Positions 1-12,064 of a DNA stretch of 64,000 bases are shown here, in pieces. A model generated the notes under the pieces. The model did not search any database. It saw nothing but the letters and a program-made list of their open reading frames with translations, and had not been told where the DNA came from. Numbering within the stretch: position 1 is the stretch's first letter; each line of letters begins with the position of its first letter. This DNA is from Bisporella sp. PMI_857. Lineage: Eukaryota; Ascomycota; Leotiomycetes; Helotiales; Helotiaceae. Position numbers and translations under genes: made by a program. The DNA lies in contig JAJSPD010000073.1 in NCBI GenBank assembly GCA_021307315.1, positions 151,982 to 215,981 of the forward strand, in the 5' to 3' direction.

Positions 1-1
1 T

Positions 2-2425
2 ATTTTCATTGATTGCCAGGCAGGAGAATGTCTTCATGAAACCCAAGTTCCGGGTTTCGAACGTCCCGTAAAGAAGATCAATACACCTCTGATTGCTGGG
101 GTCATAGCTGGAGCCTCACTCTTCGTAGTTGCGGTCATTTTGGCCGTATGGTATCTATCCCGGAGACAATACAAGTACGGGCCTATCCATTTGGACGACT
201 CTGATGATGAAGGAACAAAACTCATGACCGACCACAAACCGGCATCCTTATACTTTGACGAGGTATCGTATAAGCTGAACGGGAAACAAATATTGTCTGG
301 TATTCACGGTGTTGCTCACCCAGGGGAGATCATGGCCATCATGGGAGCGTCAGGCGCTGGAAAAACTACGTTTCTTGATATCCTAGCGCGGAAAAACAAA
401 CGGGGGACCGTTGGAGGCAACTTCTATGTGAATGGTGAAAAGGTCAATGACTCTGAGTACAAGAGTGTTGTTGGTTTTGTTGATCAAGAGGACTCTATGC
501 TACCTACACTCACCGTTCATGAGACCATCATGACTAGCGCTTTACTCCGACTTCCTCGAGGCATGGGTAGGGCAGCCAAAGAGCAACGAGTTCACGAAGT
601 TGAGAAACAGCTGGGAATTTCTCATATTAAAGATTCCTTAATAGGCTCCGAAGAGGGCAAGGGTCGAGGAATCTCTGGTGGTGAGAAACGAAGGGTTGGA
701 ATCGCGTGCGAGCTTGTCACCAGTCCGAGTATCCTGTTTCTGGATGAGCCGACAAGCGGACTCGACGCCTATAATGCATTCAATGTCATAGAGTGTCTAG
801 TCACTCTAGCCAAAACCTACAAGCGGACCGTTATATTTACCATTCATCAGCCAAGATCTAACATAGTAGCTTTGTTCGATCGGCTCCTCCTTCTAGCAAA
901 AGGAAAGACTGTTTATTCTGGCGAGTTCGCGCAGTGCCAGGACTTTTTTGATCATATTGGCTATGCCTGTCCTCCTGGCTTCAATATTGCAGACTACTTG
1001 GTTGACTTGACCATGCATGCCGGTACTCCTCACACGCCATTAGATACGGGTATTCCAGGTTTTGAGCCGGATGCCAGCAGCAGCGTTGGCCCAAGTAGTA
1101 CACGAGCTGTTAAGTCAATTGCAAGCATTGGCGGCGGCAGTATAGAGGAAGGTATAGTCGTTGGTAGTCCGAGTGACTCGGTCCGTCGACCCAAAGGCAA
1201 ACGGAGGGACTCTGTCAAAGCGAAGCAAGAGCGGGAGTTGTACACACGCAGGAAGAGCGGCATGGAAACCCCAGGCTCAGCAATTGAAGAGACGCCTCTG
1301 GATCCAAATGCCACAGCTGCGGAACAATGGCTACGTCTTTCAAGGCAGAAAGTTGGCCATGTTCCTCAGCACACTATAGAAGACCCTGACAACCTACCGC
1401 CTGCAGCGCCTGATACTGGTACTGATCTTGATATCATTGTTGCTGCATACGCAAATTCAGAGATAGCCGCGAACATCAACAATGATATTCATGCTGCTAT
1501 CTCTAGCGCCCAAGATGCGAATGGTTATTCAAATGGTCATACCGTTGTAGCTAGTTCTGGAGGCACTATGGGAAGAGGGTATGCAAGGGTCAGCTACTTG
1601 AGGCAGTTTATTATCCTGTCACAACGTACCTGGAGAAATCTATATCGAAATCCAATGTTGATGCTAACGCATTACGCCATCGCGATCCTGCTAGCAGTGC
1701 TCTCAGGCTATTTATTCTACGGACTGACAGATGATATCCCTGGGTTTCAAAATCGACTCGGTCTATTCTTTTTCATCCTTGCACTTTTTGGATTCAGCAC
1801 CCTTTCCAGCTTGAACGTGTTCGCAACCGAAAGGCTTGTATTTGTGCGCGAGAGAGCTAACGGGTATTATTCACCCATTACATATTTCGCCGCCAAAGTA
1901 ATTTTCGATATCGTCCCTCTTCGTATCATTCCACCCCTGATCATGGGATCAATCCTCTATCCGATGACCGGGCTGGTGCCGGACTGGACACACTTTTTTA
2001 AATTCATTCTGGTGTTGGTCCTATTCAACCTCGCTGCAGCTGGCATCTGCCTCTTCATAGGAATTGTGTGCAAAGATCAAGGCGTAGCAAGCTTGATCGG
2101 AAGCCTAGTCATGCTTTTTAGCTTACTCTTCGCTGGGTTACTGCTCAATCATGACGCAATTCCTAAGTCTGCGCTTTGGCTGCAGTCGCTTTCAATTTTC
2201 CACTACGGCTTCGAGTCCCTCATTGTTAATGAGGTTACATACCTCACACTAACGGACCGAAAGTATGGTCTTGATATCAGCGTTCCTGGAGCTACGATTC
2301 TAAGCTCTTTTGGATTTGACACGCAATCTTACTATCCAGACATTACCCGCTTAGCGATATTTGGAGGCTCCTTCATCCTACTAGCATATATTGCGATGCA
2401 TATCCTTTTAGTTGAAAGACGATAG
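2..2425 (+). CDS. ABCG-family half transporter, Adp1-like (5' end outside window)
   Basis: The reading frame is open from base 2 and runs 807 codons to TAG at 2423-2425, so the true start lies left of the window. The visible part begins with a short Cys-containing extracellular stretch, then one transmembrane helix (about residues 33-57), a cytosolic ABC domain with Walker A GASGAGKT (about nt 344-367), signature ISGGEKRR, Walker [13 protein letters not shown] and the H-loop HQPRS. A Ser-rich linker of about 200 residues follows, then a C-terminal block with about six membrane segments. This order (large luminal N-terminus, TM, NBD, TM domain) is that of yeast Adp1, about 1,050 residues, a poorly characterised ABCG protein. 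The substrate is unknown. An internal TTG at 140 is not a credible start because the frame stays open and coding-like upstream. Family call is strong; the Adp1 orthology is inferred from architecture. Confidence 0.93.
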   Translation: MFIDCQAGECLHETQVPGFERPVKKINTPLIAGVIAGASLFVVAVILAVWYLSRRQYKYGPIHLDDSDDEGTKLMTDHKPASLYFDEVSYKLNGKQILSGIHGVAHPGEIMAIMGASGAGKTTFLDILARKNKRGTVGGNFYVNGEKVNDSEYKSVVGFVDQEDSMLPTLTVHETIMTSALLRLPRGMGRAAKEQRVHEVEKQLGISHIKDSLIGSEEGKGRGISGGEKRRVGIACELVTSPSILFLDEPTSGLDAYNAFNVIECLVTLAKTYKRTVIFTIHQPRSNIVALFDRLLLLAKGKTVYSGEFAQCQDFFDHIGYACPPGFNIADYLVDLTMHAGTPHTPLDTGIPGFEPDASSSVGPSSTRAVKSIASIGGGSIEEGIVVGSPSDSVRRPKGKRRDSVKAKQERELYTRRKSGMETPGSAIEETPLDPNATAAEQWLRLSRQKVGHVPQHTIEDPDNLPPAAPDTGTDLDIIVAAYANSEIAANINNDIHAAISSAQDANGYSNGHTVVASSGGTMGRGYARVSYLRQFIILSQRTWRNLYRNPMLMLTHYAIAILLAVLSGYLFYGLTDDIPGFQNRLGLFFFILALFGFSTLSSLNVFATERLVFVRERANGYYSPITYFAAKVIFDIVPLRIIPPLIMGSILYPMTGLVPDWTHFFKFILVLVLFNLAAAGICLFIGIVCKDQGVASLIGSLVMLFSLLFAGLLLNHDAIPKSALWLQSLSIFHYGFESLIVNEVTYLTLTDRKYGLDISVPGATILSSFGFDTQSYYPDITRLAIFGGSFILLAYIAMHILLVERR

Positions 2426-2876
2426 ATGATATTGGACTTTACTGTGTATTTACACCATTTTCTATTCATAAGCATATTGGCGGAGTTTGGGAGTTGCTGT
2501 AGTATATATTTCTAGTCTATAGATGACCTGGCAATCATACATAATATTCTAACTTTTATGATGTCATATGACAGCACTAGACCAGTTTACTTCAGCATTT
2601 CATACAAGATATGCTTTTCATTGACATTGATTCTTAGACTTTGTGCTCGTTTATTCATCCACACTGTCAGGCGCGGTACCAATGTTTAGTGACTGTCATT
2701 AGTTTGTTCTCGATATTCATCACTTTCGAGGAATCGTTGATATAGTACCTTTCGTGAATACGGCTGATTTAACCACTATAATTTTTCTACTTGAAATCAG
2801 CCGTCAAGTTGTATTTTGGCGCTGAATTGTTTTCATAAAACTTTCAAAGTCAAAAATGAATCCTTCGCGTCTTCGG
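2426..2876. other. intergenic spacer, AT-rich
   Basis: AT-rich spacer between the ABC transporter and a convergent pseudogene. I see no gene, RNA or repeat in it; it should hold the 3' end of the transporter transcript. Confidence 0.5.
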
Positions 2877-5420
2877 TCATCGTCCCTCAAATGGCGATCT
2901 CATGTACTGGACAACTCGAGTTCCCCATTGTATCCAGTCGGTTATGATGGCATTCCACCCAGATGAGCCAGACTGGAGTCGAGCTAATACTCCAACATAC
3001 TTTTCTAAGTTGTCTACGCGACCAGCCCAATCCATGTATTCATTCGCCTCCAAGGCAAGTATCACTGTTTGGGCGCGAGTTTCGGCGAGTATAGAGATGC
3101 CATTAGCATTTATCACAGTTGTGCATGAAGCTTGAATCGCTTGTACATCGCCGTCTCTCTCACAAGCAGTTCTAGCGTGTTGTAATGTAGCTGGTTCGTT
3201 TATGTCAGGCAGATTCTGTATAGTCATGGTCGGGCTAAGCAGCCTTAGGCGACAATACTCGAGGGAAATTTTATCTTCAAAGAGGGTTTGTCTGGCTGGC
3301 GTACCATCTAGCTACTCCGAATTTTTGTAAAGCTCTGTCGTAAATATTCGCATCCCTCTATTTCATATGAGTAAAGATCTTATATGGTTGGTATGGAGGT
3401 CGTTATCTGCTCGCTGGAGCGATTCTAGAGATATAATTATGTCTTTGTGCTTCTCTATTAAGTCATCAATTCTATTAGCTAATAAGTCAAGAACTTCGGA
3501 TGAAATACTTTTGCCCTGTATTGAAAGTAGTAGCTCGTCTATCTGGCGTGCACTTGCCGATCCCATTTGACTGGCTTTTCGAAAGTCGAGATTAGCTTGA
3601 AGTATCCTAAAAAGATTTTCTGCGAATGCGAGACTTCGTTTTTGATCTGGTGTCAAAGCAAGTATGTCCAGGTTATCTCCCAAAGGCATATTGAATAACC
3701 TTGTGCACTCTCCGACAGTGGCCAGTAGCCTTTCGTTATTGCTATTAATGTCGTAAGCCTCTATGGCTTCCTAAGATACAGAATATGTTGTTTTATAACA
3801 CTCATTACTGTGATATAACGAAGAAGCGGACGTTGAAAAGCCTGACTGATGATGGTCCAGAAATCCTCTTGTTGTAACATTGACCAAGTAGTAACTGGTA
3901 CCGGATAGCTTGTCTGTGTGTTTATACATCCAGGCTGACGCAATATCGGCTCCCCGGATCCGCTCATATCTTTAAATGTGGGGAAATCGGTCTGGAGCCA
4001 ATAACCAAGAGGCAGTCCTCTTATTCCAGGGAAAGGCTCCGAATTACATCCGTGGAGCTTTCGACTTCCGTCAGACCACGATACAACTTGAGTAACTTAG
4101 AGACTTACGACAAATTCTGCAGCCCAACCAAGTTCTGAAATTGCTTGTGTCTCGAAATACAGCTCTCTCCACTCGAAGTTAGAACCGGATATCTTTGCGA
4201 AAAATGGTATACCGAATGCATGCATTACTTCATGATATAACTGTCAGACAAAAGATCAGCACAAAATTGCGCCACGACACTCTCAACTCACGGTGCTGGC
4301 TTCTTCCCATTCTATACGCATCCGCTCAGCAGTATTCAAATCAGATCTGAATAGTGTATCAATTCTTTCATATTTCAAGAAGATCCAGATACCCCACCCA
4401 ATTCTCATGTCTCTTTGATTCTTTGGCTCTTGCATCTGCTCATCGTTCATGAGCGTCACAGCATAACCATTCGAATTCTTCCTGTTCTCGTCTAAGAGAT
4501 TACCAAAATGAGGCTAGAAGTTTTGTCAGCCAGTAAATTCTAATTTAGTGAAAACAACACAAAAGTTCGGTGTCATTGCTACTTTTTTTTTTTTTAGTTC
4601 ACCTCATGGCGCTCAGAAAACTGTGCAGCCAAACTTCGAAGGCTCTTCTTCATGGGATTGTATTTTTTATGCCCATTTATTTGCAAAATAAAAGAGAATA
4701 TTTCTTTTGACTTACTCCGCGCGGGTCGTGCTCTATGGAACAAAAGCCGAGTTTGAGATCAAACTGGTTCATTAGCTGTTCAAACGTTTTCTCTCGCTGG
4801 TGGTCTATTACAGCTTGTGAATCATGGATTGGTGCTGCATGAAAAGATATATAGTTGGCCTCATCCACATCTTTTGGGCGTCTTCGATGATTAGGAATGA
4901 CTCAGCGTGGACCGTTCATAATGGCATTATACTACAAAACAATCAAAAAACTTCCCATCACAACGAGTGCGATGAGCAAATACCCCAGGCAGAACATGCA
5001 GAGCTGTAAGCATTCTCGAAGCCAGCTTCAAACTCGGTAACATAATCCTCTCCACCTCCGGATAATGCATAACCCATTTACCCCTTGCATTCTTCAAATC
5101 ATACAAATGATCTATCGTGAAAGCTGGGGTTGCGGGTCTTGTCAACCATCTGCTTCTTTGCAGTATCGGATGGATGTAGTTTCCCAGAGTGGCAACGGGC
5201 AATTCTCTGTCTGGTATCACGTCCAATTCTAGCAAATCCTTGGATGAGAACTTCCAGAACTTCCTCTGTTGAAATTTAAGAGTGGCAATGCGTTGCTTGC
5301 TTTCGTCGATGCCGTATGTGCTTTTTGGATAGAGAAGATCGAGGGGCGTTAGATCGCTTTAACGACTGTCTTGCTGTGCTCCATACTTCTTTGCAACTAA
5401 ATTTCTTGAATTGGCATATC
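2877..5420 (-). pseudogene. zincin-like metallopeptidase-type gene broken by in-frame stops
   Basis: On the minus strand a chain of coding-like exons is joined by introns with good borders (for example GTGAGT...TGACAG near 4300, GTAAGT near 4715 and a 38-nt intron at 3771-3808). The central exon (about 4120-4255) reads LYHEVMHAFG, an HExxH zinc-binding motif, followed about 25-30 residues later by Glu residues that could be the third ligand, so I infer a gluzincin-like metallopeptidase or a relative. The frame is interrupted at TAA 5359-5361, TGA 4902-4904, TAA 4097-4099, TGA 3363-3365 and TAG 3312-3314, while the protein reads sensibly on both sides of each. Every one of these could be a C-to-T change from CAA, CGA or CAG. 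The terminal stop is at 2877-2879. The first exon was not found. No named family was recognised; some stops might be avoided by introns I missed. Confidence 0.6.
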
Positions 5421-6141
5421 TAATCTATGGTTGAAATTAAAGCCAAACGACATGTCTTGCATCCTGAGCCCTATCGGCTTGACAATGAAACATATTTTAG
5501 ACTAGGCACATACATTTGGTAAGTTCAGGGAGTGTAACCTGTGATTGCTGGGCTGCTATTGTGTATCGCTTAGTTTGAAATTCTAAATGTCCAGCCTTTC
5601 CCTACATACTGTACGTACTGTAGTCGTGATATTTGCCATATGGGAAAAAGCGCCAGTCGCTTTATTAGGCGAGCCCTGCACCAGTAGCCGCCGTTATTTT
5701 AGCGTTTCAACAACTTAATGTCCACCAAGTTAAATTACGGAAGTACAACCACAAAGTCTTCGTCCTTCTAACATTAATAACCCGGTTTACTACAAATATC
5801 GACCTTACCTTACCGTTTCACTTTCTACTACTGCTGAAAACCTAGCAGTATTCGCCAGAGACTCCTTTAAGTCCTAACGGAAGCACACCTTTTCCCTACC
5901 AACAGTACTTCCCCGCCGACATACATTTTAATAAATCTTTGCTTATCAAATAATAATGAACTGCACCGGTATTCGCTTTATCGAGACTTATCCCGCTGTT
6001 TGCTGGTTATATAACTTTTCGAATCGATGCCATGCATTCGAGGTTTGGTTAGGAATACCAGCCTGAATCAGCTTTTTCAGCAAGCCAGATTTACCTGCAC
6101 TTCAGCTGAGTGAGGGGTTGCTTTTACTAGGAATCCTTACA
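5421..6141. other. gene-free AT-rich stretch
   Basis: About 700 bases with no convincing ORF on either strand and no recognised RNA or repeat. It includes short sequences resembling decayed coding DNA, but nothing I can assign. Confidence 0.4.
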
Positions 6142-6380
6142 ATGTTTGGCCTTCTTGCGCCTATATCAGACATTTTACGTCCAGACTCGCGGCGCGGGTG
6201 GTTCGGCCGGTTTCTGTGGTACCTAGGAGGTTTCATCGTCGCTGCTTGGTTGGTTACTTCAGTTGTAAGTATTGAACCCCGTCATTTGGAAGTTTCTTGT
6301 AGAAGTACAAGCTGAATTTCTTGCAGACACGTACTACTTTGGGTGCTTTAGGGAGCTTGCAGCTTAAGTTTGATAGCTAA
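6142..6380 (+). CDS. possible small membrane protein, two exons
   Basis: ATG at 6142 opens a frame that splices at GTAAGT (6265) to an acceptor TTGCAG ending at 6326, giving phase-matched exons 6142-6264 and 6327-6380 and a 58-residue product. The N-terminal half holds Arg/Trp-rich residues before a hydrophobic segment of about 17 residues (residues 25-41), so a single-pass membrane protein or the remnant C-terminus of a larger membrane protein is possible. The frame remains open a little upstream of the ATG (to about 6118). There is no family match I can name. The region is AT-rich and flanked by gene-free DNA, so this may be a gene relic. Confidence 0.3.
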
Positions 6381-8760
6381 AGTTAGTATAAATGCTTTTA
6401 CACTGTTCAATTTTTCCTTTCTTTGACTATAAGCAGTAAACATTATTACAACGGCTCTGTAGGTGCCAAATGGGACTCCAACGTCCCTTAGCTGGTAGCA
6501 TGCAGTATATTAAGTGTGATATAACGTATTAAACGCGCGTTTTGTAAAATCCACTGCTCTCCTCTCGTTTCTAAGTGTGAGCTCCCTTTTTACATCAACA
6601 ATATTCTTGTTATTCTGAGTCTGCTCGTAAACTCATATACTCTGCGCATTTTGCAACACTACAATTTTCGTTTTTCAATATTATGATGAATAGTGCCGAT
6701 TGGAATCTGTTGGCAATGTACTCGTCGTGCCTTCCTTTTGAAGTTGGAATCGAGTGACTTGCCGTACTAGTAAATATCATGACGGTGAACTCGTGCACGC
6801 CGTTCCTTCCGTTGCAAATTCTTGAACAGAATAAAGAGATCTCGAATCGGAATTTTGTGTTGCAATAAACACTTCCTGACAAAGTCCTTTGATGATCACA
6901 CGCGCTATTCATTTATAAATTTGAGACAATATTGCAAATACTGTATCAAAAAACAACATAATGCTTCATCTTTATCGACATACAAGCTCAACTACGAGCC
7001 GAAGCTGTGCCATCTTATCATACTTTATCGTTTAAGATTACATAGCTCAATCAAAATTCTCCAGATGATAGTAGTTGGAGATTTAGGTGCTACTGAGTAA
7101 TCCAGCGGCTTCTCAAATAATTCGAAGATTTCCTGCAGGAACTCGGCAAATATCAGGGACATTCGCCTGGCCTGCACCCCATAATTGCCAAGAAGCCTGA
7201 TCATCCGCGATCAAATTGCCGCTGACTTGATTATTCCCATCTCCACCAATGGGTTCTGGGATATACAACGTCGTAATGAGAATTATGCGTCCCAATGAAG
7301 GCATCTCCCAGCGATCAAGTGATGCATAGCTAACAAATATTTCCATTAAGCATTTTAGCACTGCGTTGAGTACTGAGACACACACTTGTGGTTCACAGAA
7401 TAGTGGTAGGCATTCATGGATGTGTCTGATATGAGGCGGATATAAGCATATTTCATGTTTCAACTTGACAGTATATACTAAATATTGCGTCAGGGTGACT
7501 CTTAACAACGCTCTACCGACGCAACCCGAGTGGATTGGACATGGGCAAAGATCGCCGTCAGGCAGGAAATGACGCAGTTGAATTGTCGAAATCTCCTTTG
7601 AACACTTCCTCCCGCCTCAAAATTACAGATCTCTAATAACATATATTGCACAAACACCGTTATACAAGATGACCTCCGGGGGGGTTTCCGGTTACAGAAA
7701 TGGGACCCTTCGACTTTCCGCAGGCATTTGCTCATATTAACAATGTTACATCTAGCATTCTGAGCCTTGTCGAGAGCTATGCAAATCTAGGAGCATGCTC
7801 AGGTGCTGGCCCCATGGGAGCGTCATTTAGTTATGATACGGGAAGTCTTTGGCTTTCAGCGAAGACTGATCCCATACTAGCACTATGCTGGCAGGAGCGG
7901 AGCAATCGGGGATAGCAGGAAGTAGTCCGGATAGAATACATTAATACAGCCCAATAGTTTGGCCATCTGTGTGACTCGGAAGAACGACCGGGTCTATTCT
8001 CTATGTCATAGAATCTTGATCCCAGTCCCCAGTCCGAGGTTCCGCCTTCTCCGTAACTCCTTTAAGTGATTAGTCTGATGATAATAAAAATTCATCTTCT
8101 TTGCAGCAGTCTATGTAACTTTAGATCAAAAACTCCGCCTATTAGTCCTTCTTGTCACAATATGGGCAGAAAGGATATTAATGAAATACCGGGATCTTCA
8201 GGGCATTGTGAAAGGAGAAGCGAGTCTCGGCTTTATTCATCCAGTCTCTCACCATTCCTGAGAGTACCCTGGTCTATTCCCCGCAAATTCTGCAATGCAT
8301 GTACTATATCGCGTTACTGATTGCTAGCAGCCATGATCTGCGGAATAACGCCAGGATTTAGTAGCCACATACTTCATCCGGACCCGTTGTGGGGATATCA
8401 ACCGAACACTAAGTTTGATCACACTGATATTCCAGAATGGAGTTCGGGGAGATATCCTTATTATTGCAGGGATTGCTTTGCTCCGTCTCGTGGGGTACCT
8501 TGTATAGCATCAACGATAGACTTTTCCGAACTCCTTTACCCTTTAGGGAGTTATGGGCTCTATTGGGCTTATGAGTGGTTGTTAGTGGCTTCCTGGAACC
8601 TCATTTGAAGCCAATGAACCTAGACATATAGTCTTGCAAGATTCACGGTCCGTAGCGGACCGGAGAGGGGTGTAATCACGATATAATGATCATGACGCTT
8701 CCGCATAAGAAATAAGCGTAGCTCCAAAATACGGCTACAATATTCATCATCGGATTCACA
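6381..8760. other. 2.4 kb without a supported gene
   Basis: Several frames of 60-130 codons exist on both strands (minus 7113-7508 and 7502-7735; plus 7700-7915, 8066-8320, 8321-8608). Some local stretches look once-coding, for example the C-terminal part of the minus frame at 7113-7300 and the plus frame at 8330-8560. None has a start, splice sites and a recognisable family together. I read this as decayed coding or repeat DNA, low confidence. Confidence 0.35.
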
Positions 8761-9724
8761 ATGCATTTCTCTGGTGCAGCAGCGCTGTTGTTTGCTCTAA
8801 CCGCTTCAGTAGAGGCAGTCCGTACCATAATCCCAGCAACGTCCTTCAACTCACAAACCGATTTCGACACAGACTGGAACTACAATTATCCATGGGGCAC
8901 AGACCACAATGGTGGCGCTCGCATGGCCAAAAGTCAAGTGCAATTCTCCAGCGGCCAGTTGACGTTGACGGCGAAGAAAGTCACTGGACAACCGGATGCA
9001 AGCCATGGAGGCCAGGCCATAAAGATCAACTACCTTTCTGGTGCGATTCACGCCAAAGAGCATTTTAACGTGTCTCGCGGGGGTGGCTATGACTTTACTG
9101 GAGAATTTAAAGCAACGACAACGAAAGGAACGTGGCCGGCGTTTTGGTTAACTGCCGTCAATGGTTGGCCTCCTGAGGTACGAGAGTACCTTTGTATATT
9201 TAGAGCACGAGACTTATGAAACATTATATGTTTTCAAGTTTTTCCCAGAAAAAATCGCTGACTCTGAAAATTCGTAGGTTGACATGGCTGAATGGAAAGG
9301 GTCCGGGAAAATATCATTCAATACCTTTAATACCTCCTCGGTGCTTTCTTGGAAAGATGTTACTTACTCGAATCCCGGAAACTTTCACTCGATCAAGTGC
9401 GAGATTCGGGATATCAACCAGAAGGATGTGTCAGTCAAATTTTATATGGATGGCGCGTTGCAAGCGACCCATGTTGGAGGAGGTTATTTTGGCAAGCCTT
9501 TATATCTGTACGTCTTTTGGCGTCATGGAATAATGTAGTATATTATGAAGCTGACTTTCTACTTTTGCAGCATCATCAATCTACAGATGGAGGGATCATC
9601 TGGCTCGCCTGGCCCAACCACTGGTAGGTTATACTCGCAACCTCACCTTTTCCAAAAAGCTAATTTTAAGTAAGACACCCTTTACCAAGTTCGAAATTTG
9701 GCTGCCGTGAGCTACAACCCATAA
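8761..9724 (+). CDS. secreted glycoside hydrolase family 16 (beta-glucanase-like)
   Basis: Four phase-matched exons: 8761-9177, 9278-9507, 9571-9623 and 9675-9724. The protein starts with a signal peptide (about residues 1-19). The second exon begins within the catalytic GH16 motif EVDMAEWKG (E-x-D-x-x-E: nucleophile, assisting Asp, acid/base), so an intron splits the active site just after the first Glu codon. The last exon ends in a short strand reading VRNLAAVSYNP, typical of the end of the GH16 jelly-roll. The total of 249 residues fits a single GH16 catalytic domain without binding modules or GPI anchor. Members cleave beta-1,3(4)-glucans or related galactans, acting outside the cell on plant or fungal wall polymers. 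The exact substrate subgroup cannot be told from sequence by eye. Confidence 0.88.
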
Positions 9725-9761
9725 GGGTAGTAGGTCTGCTGTGAATCTTTCTATCTATATT

Positions 9762-9797
9762 TGACAGTTTGACAGTTTGACAGTTTGACAGTCAAAT
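9762..9797. repeat. short tandem repeat (TTTGACAG)x4
   Basis: Four tandem copies of an 8-bp unit lie just downstream of the GH16 stop codon, in the probable 3' UTR. It looks like a simple microsatellite. Confidence 0.8.
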
Positions 9798-10903
9798 CTT
9801 TCTTATGTTTTGTGCTTGTAGTTTGCAGATATTGAAGTCAAATAAATCCCTTTTGCACATCTCACCAATTAAACAAAGGACGGCTTGCTGTCCTTTATTT
9901 TATGAATCTTCGTGTGAAAAGGCCTGAAAAGCTTTGTGGCTCTGACCAGTGGTGAAAATTCCGTTTTCAAAGATGAAAACTTCACATTACTTAACTTTAC
10001 AGTACAGAAATAAGACCATTCTTACTTATTCAAGCAAATATGATCTTGCGATTACACCGTACTCCAATTTCTAAGGGGCTTATATCGTAATTAAATTCTT
10101 AGTAGAAAATGCGATAAAAAGTGTTAAAACATTAGTAAGAAATGTTATGGGTACCTCGGATAGTCGGAGATCTCTCACTCAGTTAGCGAACCACTAACGG
10201 TAAGACATCTTCATTTCTAAGGGGGAGCTTGCAACTCCTGCTACATAAACCTACAAAGCAAATGGGAACCCTCCTGGTCTACTCTAAAAAAAAGAAAACG
10301 CAGCTAGGGTCACACGAGATGGTGTTTTACTTATGCATTCTTTATACCGTATTCTAGGTGCCGTTGATCCACAACGGCAATGATGGTATAGCTCGCTGTA
10401 TTGCTGTTTAAGGTTTGGATCGTGATTCGTGGGTGAAGACGAGGCGCAGGCGAGTCGGTCTGCGTCGTAGGGAAATTGGAAAGTAAGCAAGAGCCCGATC
10501 AGCTCTTCAGGTGGTCGGATTCGTACAGACCATAAGCAAATTTCGGAATCAAAACCAAACCTTGCAAATAGCGCACAGACCCAAAAATTTCCAGAATATT
10601 AGGACATGTACGAAGCATCCAATCAAATGCAGATGATACGATTATATATCATCTTGTGTAGCTGCAGTGATAAAATCACGAACGTCATTTCTTTTTACTC
10701 CTGTTCTTTATGATGTAATTGTGAGCAGATTCTAGGCAGCCTTCGATCACCGATATTAATGCCCTGGGTTACGTGTTTTGGCCTACTTGTATTAATATAT
10801 GAGAACCCGCCTGCTCTCAGGAAGTTGTAGGAAAACAGGTTCACAGTTTTCAACATTGTTAAGCTCAACCACTTCAGCCAGGGTTCCTTTCAAGCACCAC
10901 ATC
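9798..10903. other. intergenic, promoter side of the hydrolase gene
   Basis: About 1.1 kb AT-rich spacer. No gene or structured RNA recognised. The frame at 10799-10903 continues upstream of the hydrolase ATG, but it lacks a signal sequence and is treated as 5' leader. Confidence 0.4.
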
Positions 10904-12064
10904 ATGCGAATCATCCTTCTCAATTTAATGCTAGCCGTCGCAGCTGGTGCTGCCCTCCTTCCAAACCTCACTGGCCCTTACGATGTTGGCACCACAGTCC
11001 TCGAGATAGTAGATAGCACTCGCTCGGATCCATTTTCCCCGACTCCTCAATCTCGAGATCTCGTCGTAACACTCTTCTACCCAACTCAATCCAATTTCTC
11101 GGAAAATTGCACCTTGGCTTATCAATTCCCTCCCAGTACCGCGGCATTTGCTGACAGCTACTTTGGGCTACCTGGAGGTACCTCCGGAGCTTTTCAGACC
11201 CGAGCCTGTAAAGACGCCCCGTTGGCTCGGCCAGATTTGCCTTTGTTGCTGTTCACACCTGGACTGGGGGCCCCGAGGCTCACTTATAGTTCAAATTTGG
11301 CAGAAATTGCAAGCTACGGTTGGAACGTGGCGTCTGTGGACCATCCTTACGAGACCCTGGTGGTGGAATATCCCGATGGCCGTGTGGTTTTTGGAAACCC
11401 TTTACTTCCGTCTAATGCTACCGAGTCCGAAGCTAATGACTGGTATCTGAAAAGGCTTGATGTTCGTGTAGCTGATGTGATATCTGTACTCAATGGACTG
11501 AGCAACCCACTTGTCGTATCACGCATACCAGGTTTCAAGCCTGTCTCGTCTTCTGAGACGGAAGCATGTCGCAACGTATCTGGATTTAGAACAGACAAGA
11601 TAGGGATTTATGGCCACTCTTTTGGAGGTGCAACATCGCTGATGGCGATTACAAACGACACGCGCTTCCAAGCAGGGATTAACCTCGATGGGTCACTTTG
11701 GGGCTCGGCCATAGAGGAGGGAACTGATGTACCATTCATGATAATGAGTCGGCCGGGCTTCGCCAATAACCAGTCATGGGCTGCCGCATGGCCAAATCTG
11801 CGCGGCTTCAAGCGCGAGTACTTGGTGGATGGCGCTCTGCATAACTCCTACACCGATTTGCCTATCTTCAGGGATTTATTGGGTGATAAATTCCCTCCTG
11901 GCCAAGATGTAGGCCCAATTACTGGCTCGAGGATGTTAGCAATTGTGACAGGGTTTGTTGACGCATTCTTCGGGCGATTCTTGAAGAATCAAGAGCGTCC
12001 CTTACTAGATGGGCAAGGGATGGAGAATTATCTTGAAGTAACCCAGGTTATACCGCTAGAATGA
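10904..12064 (+). CDS. secreted alpha/beta hydrolase, PAF-acetylhydrolase-like
   Basis: Single-exon gene of 386 residues. I chose ATG 10904 because it opens directly onto a clean signal peptide (MRIILLNLMLAVAAGAA); the frame also stays open to 10799, which would bury that peptide. The middle holds an oxyanion-type segment FTPGLGAPRLTYS, a VASVDHPYE strand, and the nucleophile elbow GHSFGG near residue 245, followed by a strand with INLDGSLWGS. This arrangement, including the DH-P and GHSFGG blocks, is that of fungal platelet-activating-factor acetylhydrolase-like esterases. The catalytic His is probably in ALHNSYTD. Several N-glycosylation sequons fit a secreted enzyme. The natural substrate is unknown. 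Confidence 0.88.
   Translation: MRIILLNLMLAVAAGAALLPNLTGPYDVGTTVLEIVDSTRSDPFSPTPQSRDLVVTLFYPTQSNFSENCTLAYQFPPSTAAFADSYFGLPGGTSGAFQTRACKDAPLARPDLPLLLFTPGLGAPRLTYSSNLAEIASYGWNVASVDHPYETLVVEYPDGRVVFGNPLLPSNATESEANDWYLKRLDVRVADVISVLNGLSNPLVVSRIPGFKPVSSSETEACRNVSGFRTDKIGIYGHSFGGATSLMAITNDTRFQAGINLDGSLWGSAIEEGTDVPFMIMSRPGFANNQSWAAAWPNLRGFKREYLVDGALHNSYTDLPIFRDLLGDKFPPGQDVGPITGSRMLAIVTGFVDAFFGRFLKNQERPLLDGQGMENYLEVTQVIPLE

Noticed and set aside
1030..1379. Frames inside the ABC transporter linker on both strands
   Set aside because: They are shadows of the ABC transporter reading frame.
10799..10903. Upstream extension of the alpha/beta hydrolase
   Set aside because: It would hide the signal peptide that begins at ATG 10904.
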